From positions 1 through 11,777 of the forward strand of contig JACQQP010000157.1 of NCBI GenBank assembly GCA_016206945.1: a stretch of DNA of 11,777 nt. Direction: 5' to 3'. A model generated the notes under the pieces. The model worked only from the letters and a program-made list of their open reading frames with translations, made no database searches and was not told the DNA's origin. Below, in pieces: positions 5,954 through 11,777 of the stretch. The DNA is from Candidatus Omnitrophota bacterium. Its GTDB lineage: Bacteria; Omnitrophota; Omnitrophia; Omnitrophales; Danuiimicrobiaceae. Both the position numbers and the translations under genes were made by a program. Numbering within the stretch: the stretch's first letter is position 1; the number at the start of each line of letters is the position of its first letter.

Positions 5954-6696
5954 GTGGTCACTCCAAATGGGCTAGTATTAAGCATAAGAAGGCCTTGGTA
6001 GATGCGAAGCGGGGGAAAATTTTTACCAAGTTGATTCGAGAAATTACCGTTGCTGCTAAGTCGGGCGGCGGCGATCCCGCCGCGAATCCCAGGCTTCGTC
6101 TTGCCATTTCTACCGCTAAAAGCGCGAATATGCCCGCCGATAATATTGAACGAGCGGTCAAGAAAGGTACAGGCGCACTGGAAGGCGTTTCTTATGAGGA
6201 AGTGATTTATGAGGGATACGGGCCGGAGGGCGTGGCGATTTATGTCCAATGTCTCAGCGATAACAAGAACCGTACGGCCTCAGAGATTCGGAATATTTTT
6301 GCAAAAAAGTCAGGGAATATGGCGGGAGCAGGATCTGTGTCTTGGCTTTTTGAAAAGAAGGGCTTGATCGTGGTCGACCAGAATCAAGTTGGCGAAGATC
6401 ACTTGATGGAGCTAGTCTTGAACGCGGGAGCCGAGGATTTATCGAAAGCAGGAGATAAGTTTGAGATTATAACGAACCCATCCGATTTTGAAGCGGTTAA
6501 AAAAGCGCTCGATGACGCTCGCATTGCTTATGAATCCGCCGATCTTCAGATGATCCCGAAAAATCTAGTTCCCGTAAGCGTTTCTAACGCAAGGCAGGTG
6601 CTTACCTTAATTGAGGCGCTTGAGGATCATGATGATGTCCAGCATGTGTATGCGAATTGTGATATTCCCGATGAAGTGATGAAAGAAGTCGCGTAA
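5950..6696 (+). CDS. yebC: YebC/PmpR (TACO1) family protein
   Basis: The 248-aa product begins MSGHSKWASIKHKK, the hallmark N-terminus of the family, followed by DAKRGKIFTKLIREI (18-32), the NPRLRLAI segment (46-53) and the conserved GPEGVAIYV (91-99). Length matches the family's usual 240-250 aa. Members have been described as transcriptional regulators (PmpR) and, more recently, as ribosome-associated factors that help translation of difficult proline-rich stretches; the sequence cannot decide between these. The ATG overlaps the folP TGA by four bases, with a purine-rich GGTGGTAGG just before it. The position ahead of ruvC-ruvA-ruvB is conserved in many bacteria. Between yebC and ruvC lies a 106-base gap filled by an imperfect palindromic repeat, so co-transcription with ruvC is likely but not certain. 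Confidence 0.95.
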   Translation: MSGHSKWASIKHKKALVDAKRGKIFTKLIREITVAAKSGGGDPAANPRLRLAISTAKSANMPADNIERAVKKGTGALEGVSYEEVIYEGYGPEGVAIYVQCLSDNKNRTASEIRNIFAKKSGNMAGAGSVSWLFEKKGLIVVDQNQVGEDHLMELVLNAGAEDLSKAGDKFEIITNPSDFEAVKKALDDARIAYESADLQMIPKNLVPVSVSNARQVLTLIEALEDHDDVQHVYANCDIPDEVMKEVA

Positions 6697-6699
6697 CAA

Positions 6700-6791
6700 G
6701 CTGCAAGCCACAAGTTGCAGGCTGCAAGTTACAATTTAGGTAGGAGCATATTTCCTGGGAAGCTTGCGGCTTGAAACCTGTAGCGTGAAGC
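6700..6791. repeat. 92-bp imperfect palindrome between yebC and ruvC
   Basis: Arms 6700-6730 and 6761-6791 are inverted repeats matching at about 23 of 31 positions, rich in GCTGCAAG-like words; the left arm also contains near-direct repeats of CTGCAAG (6701-6707 and 6722-6728). It starts four bases after the yebC stop and ends exactly where the ruvC Shine-Dalgarno sequence begins. It looks like a dispersed 'CAAGCTGCAAG' type intergenic repeat that has decayed. A stem-loop in the yebC-ruvC transcript is possible. Confidence 0.7.
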
Positions 6792-6799
6792 AGGAGGTG
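6792..6799 (+). promoter_or_regulatory. Strong Shine-Dalgarno sequence for ruvC
   Basis: AGGAGGTG at 6792-6799 is nearly perfectly complementary to the 16S 3' end; AGGAGG ends five bases before the ATG at 6803. It is the strongest such site in the window and abuts the palindromic repeat. Confidence 0.85.
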
Positions 6800-6802
6800 T
6801 GA

Positions 6803-7303
6803 ATGCGGATTGCTGGCGTAGATCCAGGAACGATTGAGACAGGCGTGGGGATTCTGGAGGATTTGGGAAAAGGGCCTGTTTTGATTTTTGCCCGTACCAT
6901 TCACGCAGGCCGCACGAAGGAAATTGCTTTGCGCCTCGAGATCATTTTTAATGAGTTAAGAGTCGTCTTTCAGGAATGGAAACCCGACGTCCTTGCTTTA
7001 GAAAATGTTTTCTATCAAAAGGATTTCAAGGCAGCAGTCAAAGTAGGTGAAGCTCGCGCTGCCGCCATGCTCGCGGCCACAGCAAGCGGAATTCCTGTCA
7101 TGGAATATCCTCCCGCGCGCGTCAAGCAATCCATTTGTGGGAATGGGCGCGCGACCAAGGAGCAAGTCCAGTACATGGTCAGGCAGGTTTTGCGGTTTAA
7201 AGGGCCTTTGAGTGATGATTCGGCTGACGCCGTAGCCGTTGCGTTATGCCATTTTCATTCTCAGAAGTTCATCCGCCTCAAAGAGGAATTAACCCATGTA
7301 TAG
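6803..7303 (+). CDS. ruvC: Holliday junction resolvase RuvC
   Basis: RuvC is a dimeric, metal-dependent endonuclease that cuts Holliday junctions symmetrically after RuvAB branch migration. The 166-aa product has the RNase H-like acidic residues in place: Asp7 in AGVDPGT, Glu67 in LALENVFYQ, and Asp139 and Asp142 in the SDDSADAVAVALCH segment. VGEARAAAML (81-90) and YPPARVKQSICGNGRATKEQV (from 102) also fit the family. Length is slightly below the E. coli protein and normal for the family. The start is fixed by AGGAGGTG upstream. Its 3' end overlaps ruvA by eight bases, so the two are likely coupled. Confidence 0.96.
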   Translation: MRIAGVDPGTIETGVGILEDLGKGPVLIFARTIHAGRTKEIALRLEIIFNELRVVFQEWKPDVLALENVFYQKDFKAAVKVGEARAAAMLAATASGIPVMEYPPARVKQSICGNGRATKEQVQYMVRQVLRFKGPLSDDSADAVAVALCHFHSQKFIRLKEELTHV

Positions 7304-7904
7304 TTTTTTGACCGGTGTTCTGGCGGCAAAAAATCCAACTTCAGTGACCATAGATGTTAACGGGATTGGTTTTGAAGTCATCGTTCCACTTTCTACTTCG
7401 CACAAATTGCCCGCTGTAGGCCAAAAGGTGAAGCTTTTAACCCATCATATTGTTCGTGAGGATCACGAATTTTTGTGCGGCTTCGGGACGGAGGAAGAGC
7501 GATCCCTTTTTAAACTTTTAATGAGCGTAGCAGGGATTGGCCCTAAGATGGCGGTCACCATTCTTTCGGGATTGGGTATTGGAGATTTAAAACGAGCGAT
7601 TGTCGAGGGTTCCATTCCCATGTTGACTGCGATATCTGGGATTGGGCGTAAGACTGCTGAGCGCCTCATCGTTGAACTGCGTGAGAAGCTGGTGGTTGAA
7701 ACTCGTAGTGGGGAAAAAGTGGGTGCTGTTTCTTCACAGAATGAAGCGCTCATCGAGGATTCCGTTCGAGCTTTGGTTTCATTAGGGTATACAAAGCAAA
7801 GTGCGAAAGCAGCCATTCAAAAAGTCCTTCAAAGTTCAAGTTCCAGTCGTTTGGATACCGAATCTTTGATTCGTGAATCGCTCAAGCAAATTCAATATGT
7901 TTAG
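7296..7904 (+). CDS. ruvA: Holliday junction branch migration protein RuvA
   Basis: RuvA binds the four-way junction as a tetramer and loads the RuvB motors. In the 202-aa product the N-terminal OB-fold spans about 1-64 (MYSFLTGVLAAK, then VNGIGFEV). Two helix-hairpin-helix motifs follow at about 78-87 (VAGIGPKMAV) and 113-124 (ISGIGRKTAERL). A Ser/Gly-rich linker (about 137-149) leads to domain III (about 150-202), which contacts RuvB. The segment REDHEFLCGFGTEEE (54-68) is typical. The ATG lies inside the ruvC 3' end, and the stop is seven bases before ruvB. Confidence 0.96.
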   Translation: MYSFLTGVLAAKNPTSVTIDVNGIGFEVIVPLSTSHKLPAVGQKVKLLTHHIVREDHEFLCGFGTEEERSLFKLLMSVAGIGPKMAVTILSGLGIGDLKRAIVEGSIPMLTAISGIGRKTAERLIVELREKLVVETRSGEKVGAVSSQNEALIEDSVRALVSLGYTKQSAKAAIQKVLQSSSSSRLDTESLIRESLKQIQYV

Positions 7905-7911
7905 GTAATCC

Positions 7912-8934
7912 ATGGAATCAGATCGAATCGTGACACAGGTTCTTCGGGAGGAAGATCTGGAGTTTGACGTATCACTCAGGCCAACGCAGTTTCATGAGTT
8001 CATAGGCCAGGATAAGATCAAGGAAAACCTCGCGGTTTACATTGAAGCAGCTAAGAAACGCAAAGAACCGCTCGATCACGTTCTCCTCTTTGGTCCTCCC
8101 GGACTTGGGAAAACCACCCTAGCGCACTTGATTGCAAGAGAAATGAATGCGAATATCCGCATTACTTCGGGGCCTGTTTTGGAGCGGGCAGGGGATCTTG
8201 CGGGGATTTTGACGAATTTGCAGGAAGGCGACGTTCTTTTCATTGACGAGATTCATCGGCTTTCCCATGTGGTTGAAGAATACCTTTACCCAGCGATGGA
8301 AGAGTTTATTTTGGATATCATGTTGGATAAAGGTCCAAATGCGAGGTCGGTTCGAATCAATCTTCCTCGTTTTACTTTGATTGGAGCCACGACGAGAAGC
8401 GGATTGCTTACGTCACCTCTCCGCTCCCGTTTTGGGATTGTGGAGCGTCTCAATTATTATTCGGATGAGGAACTTGCGAAAATTGTTGTGCGTTCAGCGC
8501 GTCTCTTGAATGTCGAAGTTGATTCAATGGGTGCCCGGGAAATTGCGCGACGTTCGCGGGGAACGCCGCGAATTGCAAATCGGCTCTTAAAGCGCGTTCG
8601 GGATTTCGCTCAAGTAAAAGCCGATGGCAGAGTAACAAGCCTCGTCGCGGATCAAGCACTTAAAATGCTTGAGGTCGATGAAGCAGGTCTTGATCAAATG
8701 GACAAGCGGATTATTAAGTATCTCTTGCACGAATGTGATGGAGGGCCCGTTGGCCTGAATACGCTTTCGGTTGCCATTGGCGAGGAAGGCGAGACGCTTG
8801 AAGAAATTTACGAGCCCTATTTGATCCAAAAGGGATTTTTGAAACGAACTCCTTCAGGGCGCGTGCTTACAAAACTTGCTTATCACCATTTTGGGGTAGA
8901 ACCTACGAAGCATCAAAAGGAGCTTTGGTCATGA
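7912..8934 (+). CDS. ruvB: Holliday junction branch migration ATPase RuvB
   Basis: RuvB is the hexameric AAA+ motor that pulls DNA through the RuvA-bound junction. The 340-aa product starts with a short acidic segment and the conserved LRPTQFHEFIGQ (22-33). It has Walker A GPPGLGKTT (61-69), Walker B VLFIDEIHRL (108-117), sensor 1 GATTRSGLL (158-166), the arginine-finger region SPLRSRFGI (168-176) and sensor 2 GTPRIANRLLKRVRD (217-231). A C-terminal winged-helix domain follows (about 255-330). AGGTAA at the ruvA stop is the likely ribosome binding site. The stop overlaps the next ATG as ATGA. Confidence 0.97.
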   Translation: MESDRIVTQVLREEDLEFDVSLRPTQFHEFIGQDKIKENLAVYIEAAKKRKEPLDHVLLFGPPGLGKTTLAHLIAREMNANIRITSGPVLERAGDLAGILTNLQEGDVLFIDEIHRLSHVVEEYLYPAMEEFILDIMLDKGPNARSVRINLPRFTLIGATTRSGLLTSPLRSRFGIVERLNYYSDEELAKIVVRSARLLNVEVDSMGAREIARRSRGTPRIANRLLKRVRDFAQVKADGRVTSLVADQALKMLEVDEAGLDQMDKRIIKYLLHECDGGPVGLNTLSVAIGEEGETLEEIYEPYLIQKGFLKRTPSGRVLTKLAYHHFGVEPTKHQKELWS

Positions 8935-9149
8935 TGCCTTCGCTCGGGAAAATGCTGGTGATCTTTGGAGTCGTCCTTATTATGACAGGATTTCTTTTTC
9001 AATTTTTTGGGAGGATTCCGGGATTTGGGCGCCTTCCAGGTGACTTCTATGTGAAGCGTGGTTCTTTTTCCTTTTATTTTCCCCTCACCACCTCTCTTCT
9101 CGTAAGCCTCCTTCTTTCATTGATCCTCTCATTTTTTTGGAAAAGGTGA
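8931..9149 (+). CDS. Small membrane protein, DUF2905 family
   Basis: The 72-aa product has two predicted membrane segments, about residues 8-24 (LVIFGVVLIMTGFLFQF) and 48-68, with the conserved IPGFGRLPGD and FYFPLTT elements between and at the edge of the second. This is the layout of DUF2905. No function is established that I know of. The ATG at 8931 overlaps the ruvB stop (ATGA) and has AGGAG at 8918-8922. A TTG at 8925 in the same frame is less likely, being only three bases from that site, and the next codon is also ATG (8934). Its place between ruvB and cdaA suggests simple co-expression. Confidence 0.88.
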   Translation: MMPSLGKMLVIFGVVLIMTGFLFQFFGRIPGFGRLPGDFYVKRGSFSFYFPLTTSLLVSLLLSLILSFFWKR

Positions 9150-9153
9150 GGTC

Positions 9154-9978
9154 ATGCCGTCCATTATTTTGTGGAAATCAATACTTGAGATCGCGTTTAT
9201 CTGGATTCTCATTTATTTTCTGATTCGTTTTCTCCAAGGCACGCGCGCCGTTCAGGTGTTGATGGGTCTTATTCTTTTGATGATTGTTTTCAACGTCGCG
9301 AAAATTTTGGAGCTCAGCACGATCAACTGGGTTCTTACGAAGCTCTTCGCCGTCGGAGTTTTGGCGTTCCTCATTCTGTTCCAGCCCGAACTGCGACGAG
9401 GTCTTGCAAGAATAGGACAAAACACGATTTTTAACCCTTTTCTTAAGAAGGGCGGAACCGTTGATGAACTTGTCGAGGCCTGTCAGCGGATGTCTAAGAT
9501 GAAACGAGGCGCTCTGATCGCCATTGAGCGCGAAGCGGGTCTTCGAAATTATATCGAAAGCGGTATTCCGATTGATGCCAAGGTAAGTTCCGAACTTTTA
9601 ATGACGATTTTTGCGAATAACACGCCTACCCATGATGGAGCGATCGTCATAGAGGGAGATCGGATTTCTTCAGCCGGATCTTTGTTTCCGCTGAGCCAGA
9701 ATCCAGAGCTACCGAGGGCTTTGGGAACGCGCCACCGCGCGGCGATTGGCCTTACGGAAGAAACGGACGCTGTTTGTGTCGTGGTCTCAGAAGAAACGGG
9801 AGCCATTTCGGTTTCTGTTTATGGAAAGTTGACCCGAGATTTGGATGAGGAAGGGCTCAGGCGGGTACTCAAAAGTCTTTTTCGTCCTGAAGAACGCGGA
9901 AAAGTGTTCTTAGACTATGTTCTTGAGCGCTTCCGTTTCACAAGCTTCGGAAAGCGCGGAGGAGAGACAAAAAGCTAA
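9154..9978 (+). CDS. cdaA: Membrane-bound diadenylate cyclase CdaA
   Basis: CdaA joins two ATP into the second messenger c-di-AMP, which controls potassium and osmolyte balance and cell-wall homeostasis where it has been studied. The 274-aa product has about three N-terminal membrane segments (10-28, 33-50, 58-77), then LFQPELRRGLARIG (75-88), the usual link into the catalytic DAC domain. The catalytic THDGAIVIEGDRI (159-171, DGA motif) and GTRHRAAIGL (191-200, RHR motif) are intact, so activity is expected. AGGTGAGG before the ATG sets the start. The cdaA stop shares one base with the ybbR start (TAATG), matching the cdaA-cdaR pairing known in Firmicutes; glmM, which follows there, is not present. 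Confidence 0.95.
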   Translation: MPSIILWKSILEIAFIWILIYFLIRFLQGTRAVQVLMGLILLMIVFNVAKILELSTINWVLTKLFAVGVLAFLILFQPELRRGLARIGQNTIFNPFLKKGGTVDELVEACQRMSKMKRGALIAIEREAGLRNYIESGIPIDAKVSSELLMTIFANNTPTHDGAIVIEGDRISSAGSLFPLSQNPELPRALGTRHRAAIGLTEETDAVCVVVSEETGAISVSVYGKLTRDLDEEGLRRVLKSLFRPEERGKVFLDYVLERFRFTSFGKRGGETKS

Positions 9979-10919
9979 TGCGCTTTCGTTTAGGATGGCT
10001 TACGGAAAATTGGGGTCTCAAACTCATTTCGCTTTTACTCGCTATCGGTTTTTGGTTTTATGTAGTGGGTGAAGAAAGCATCGAGATTACGAAGACGGTT
10101 TCTCTCGAAATTCTTCCCCCAAGCGAGAAATTAAGCGTCGTCAAGAGTTCCACCTCTTATTTGGAAGTGACCTTTCAGTCTCCGCGCCATTTATTTTCAG
10201 CTCTTTCTTCAGGTACCATTATTGCTCGTCACAAGATTTCAGGAGTTCAAAAAGCAGGTGATTATTCCTTTAACGTGGGGATCAACGATTTTTTACTTCC
10301 GGCGCCAGAGATTCGAATCGTGAAGATTTTCCCCTCCTTTGTGACCGTTACTTTGGACGAGGTCATTGTTAAAAAATTGCCCGTCCAAGTTGAATTCATC
10401 GGTGAACCTGCCTATGGTTATCGTGTGGATGAAGAGGGAATTGAACTTGATCCCAACACCGTCTTGGTCGAAGGTCCTAGGGCCATTCTTGAAAAGATGG
10501 ATGCGATTAAAACGGAGCCCGTTCAACTCGTCGGCCGCGTTCGTTCCTTTCGGAGAACCGTACGAATTCGACAAGAGCCAGAGATACACGTTTTAGGGGA
10601 TGGCATTACAGAAGTTCAGATTCCCGTCAAAGCCGAATTTGCCGAGCGTGAACTTCCTGAAGTTCGCGTTCAACCGCTCGGAACGCCGGCGGCCGATTAT
10701 TATGTGCGGCTCGAAACCCAAGAAGTGCCCGTTGTTCTTAAGGGACCGCGTGCCGTCTTAGACAAACTGACGCCGGCTGATATTATGGCTTATGTTGAAG
10801 TGGAAGGTTTGAAAGAAGGCACTCATGAAGTCCCTGTACAATTGATCTTACCGCCAGATTTGATCCTCAAAGATAAACCTCCGGTTGTTTTGGTGGAGGT
10901 TAGAAGATTGAAGTTTTAA
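9978..10919 (+). CDS. YbbR-domain protein, probable CdaA regulator (CdaR-like)
   Basis: The 313-aa product has one N-terminal membrane anchor (about 14-31, LKLISLLLAIGFWFYVVG) and then extracytoplasmic YbbR-type repeats. Three units can be traced at about 35-125, 126-220 and 224-311; the second and third share the pattern LPV-x-V near their start and a V-x-GPRA-hydrophobic-L-K motif (164-173 and 254-263). In Firmicutes the equivalent CdaR binds CdaA and modulates c-di-AMP synthesis. The same role here is inferred from domain and from the one-base overlap with cdaA. The C-terminus ends soon after the last repeat, without a long tail. Confidence 0.9.
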   Translation: MRFRLGWLTENWGLKLISLLLAIGFWFYVVGEESIEITKTVSLEILPPSEKLSVVKSSTSYLEVTFQSPRHLFSALSSGTIIARHKISGVQKAGDYSFNVGINDFLLPAPEIRIVKIFPSFVTVTLDEVIVKKLPVQVEFIGEPAYGYRVDEEGIELDPNTVLVEGPRAILEKMDAIKTEPVQLVGRVRSFRRTVRIRQEPEIHVLGDGITEVQIPVKAEFAERELPEVRVQPLGTPAADYYVRLETQEVPVVLKGPRAVLDKLTPADIMAYVEVEGLKEGTHEVPVQLILPPDLILKDKPPVVLVEVRRLKF

Positions 10920-10943
10920 TCTCAAGCCAAACTATCTTTTCAC

Positions 10944-11675
10944 ATGCCGCGGCGCCGGTCAGTTAAATTGGGGTTGACTATTGACCATATAGCGACCGTC
11001 CGCCAAGCGCGCGGCGGATCGGAGCCCGATTTAATTGAGGCAGCATTGGAGGGAATCCGAGGAGGAGCCAATGGAATTACGGTTCATCTTCGCGAAGACC
11101 GACGCCATATTCAAGATGAGGACGTATTTCGTCTGAAACGCGCGATCTCGGTTCCGCTCAATCTGGAGATGTCTATTAATGAAGGGATTGTGAGGGTAGC
11201 TGCCAAACTGAAACCCGCCAAAGCCTGTCTTGTGCCCGAACGTCGCGAGGAGCTGACGACAGAAGGGGGATTAAACGTTGTCGGGGAAAAGGGCCGCATC
11301 GCCGCGGCGGTGGACCGTCTTCAAGAAAAAGGGATAGAAGTGAGTTTGTTTGTCGATCCAATTCCGAAGCAGATTCAAGCGGCCTTTGATGTCGATTCTA
11401 ATTTTATCGAGCTCCATACCGGTGGTTATGCTAACGCGAAAGGTCTTATTCGCAAGCGCGAGTTGAAACGGCTTCGTGAGGCAGCTTTTCTGGCACATTC
11501 GCTTGGTATCGGAGTCAATGCGGGACACGGCTTAAATTATGAGAATGTAAAGCCGGTTGCACGACTTCCATATATTCAGGAGCTCAATATTGGGCATTCG
11601 ATTATCTCAAGATGCGTTTTTGTGGGAATCAGGAAAGCAGTCCAGGAAATGTGTGAATTAATCAAACATGTTTGA
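10944..11675 (+). CDS. pdxJ: Pyridoxine 5'-phosphate synthase PdxJ
   Basis: PdxJ condenses 3-amino-1-hydroxyacetone phosphate with 1-deoxy-D-xylulose 5-phosphate to give pyridoxine 5'-phosphate, the last ring-forming step of the DXP-dependent vitamin B6 route. The 243-aa product shows KLGLTIDHIATVRQARGG (8-25), GITVHLREDRRHIQD (44-58), LNLEMS (73-78), CLVPERREELTTEGGL (95-110), ELHTGGYA (156-163) and NAGHGLNY (192-199). These cover the phosphate and active-site regions of the TIM barrel. Where most homologues read 'VNIDHVA' this one has LTIDHIA, a mild change. The ATG at 10944 follows ybbR by 24 bases and has no visible Shine-Dalgarno sequence; the next residues before KLG (PRRRSV) are unusually basic. 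It is downstream of cdaA-ybbR and probably co-transcribed. Confidence 0.95.
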   Translation: MPRRRSVKLGLTIDHIATVRQARGGSEPDLIEAALEGIRGGANGITVHLREDRRHIQDEDVFRLKRAISVPLNLEMSINEGIVRVAAKLKPAKACLVPERREELTTEGGLNVVGEKGRIAAAVDRLQEKGIEVSLFVDPIPKQIQAAFDVDSNFIELHTGGYANAKGLIRKRELKRLREAAFLAHSLGIGVNAGHGLNYENVKPVARLPYIQELNIGHSIISRCVFVGIRKAVQEMCELIKHV

Positions 11676-11680
11676 CAAAT

Positions 11681-11777
11681 TGTCATCCCCGAACGCTTTA
11701 ATCGGGGATCCATAGATTCCCGCCGCTTGAACGAGCGCCGGTCGGGCGCTTGGTCTTGCGGTGCCGTACGGTCGGTA
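11681..11777. repeat. Palindromic repeat after pdxJ, running to the window edge
   Basis: ATCCCCGA (11685-11692) pairs with TCGGGGAT (11702-11709) over nine bases. A second hairpin, AGCGCC/GGCGCT (11734-11739 and 11745-11750), and the palindrome CCGTACGG (11764-11771) follow. The left part resembles a dispersed 'GTCATCCCCGA...TCGGGGATCCA' repeat known from many genomes (from memory). No T run follows the first hairpin, so it is not a standard terminator, though it could slow read-through from pdxJ. No gene is seen in these last bases. Confidence 0.6.

Noticed and set aside
6063..6083. Palindrome GGCGG/CCGCC in yebC as another inserted element
   Set aside because: It codes the conserved SGGGDPAANPRLR stretch of the family, so it is ordinary coding sequence.
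5647..6249. A 200-codon open frame on the - strand across folP and yebC
   Set aside because: It lies opposite two genes with intact family motifs and shows no recognisable domain; it is a shadow of their codon use.
7463..7816. A 117-codon open frame on the - strand inside ruvA
   Set aside because: It is Ser/Arg-rich with no motif and is antisense to well-conserved ruvA coding sequence.
10998..11018. TCCGCC/GGCGGA inverted repeat near the pdxJ start
   Set aside because: It spans the conserved VRQARGG motif and follows from codon use.
11685..11709. Intrinsic terminator after pdxJ
   Set aside because: The hairpin is followed by CCATAGATTCC, not a T run; it matches a dispersed repeat style better.
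1..11777. CRISPR array, phage genes or defence cassette
   Set aside because: No regularly spaced direct repeats, no Cas, integrase or phage structural genes; all inter-gene spaces are under 200 bases.

Overview
The window reads as chromosomal core from an uncultured-type bacterium. Every complete gene has bacterial homologues, operons are tight, composition is mixed, and dispersed palindromic repeats of the kind common in environmental genomes are dense. The order tilS-ftsH-folP, yebC-ruvC-ruvA-ruvB, DUF2905-cdaA-ybbR and pdxJ, plus the repeat style, would fit Omnitrophota or a relative. That placement is inference from memory; no rRNA marker is present.

Layout. Positions 1-131 hold the C-terminal end of a + strand protein that looks like the last strands of a fibronectin type III domain. 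It is convergent with a - strand M28 zinc peptidase (151-1155). From 1228 to 11675 all genes lie on the + strand: tilS (tRNA-Ile lysidine), ftsH (membrane AAA+ protease), folP (dihydropteroate synthase), a YebC/TACO1-family gene, ruvC, ruvA and ruvB (Holliday junction processing), a small DUF2905 membrane protein, cdaA (c-di-AMP synthesis), a ybbR-domain gene (likely CdaA regulator) and pdxJ (vitamin B6). ATGA overlaps, short overlaps and short gaps suggest that folP-yebC and ruvC to ybbR are co-transcribed blocks.

The striking feature is not a gene but the inserts. Several unrelated palindromic elements sit in or next to these housekeeping genes, and at least four lie inside reading frames without breaking them. 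The best is in tilS: about 169 bp with 18-bp imperfect terminal inverted repeats, flanked by a direct repeat AATTAAAT(G). It adds exactly 59 codons, and removing it restores a normal TilS sequence. A 90-bp element with perfect 12-bp inverted ends sits in frame in the signal-peptide region of the M28 peptidase. A third lies in the C-terminal tail of FtsH, and a fourth in the terminal fibronectin-like domain. A 116-bp element between tilS and ftsH can fold into a compact four-way junction whose closing stem pairs with the likely ftsH ribosome binding site. Other palindromic repeats sit between yebC and ruvC and after pdxJ. No transposase, CRISPR array, tRNA or rRNA is visible.
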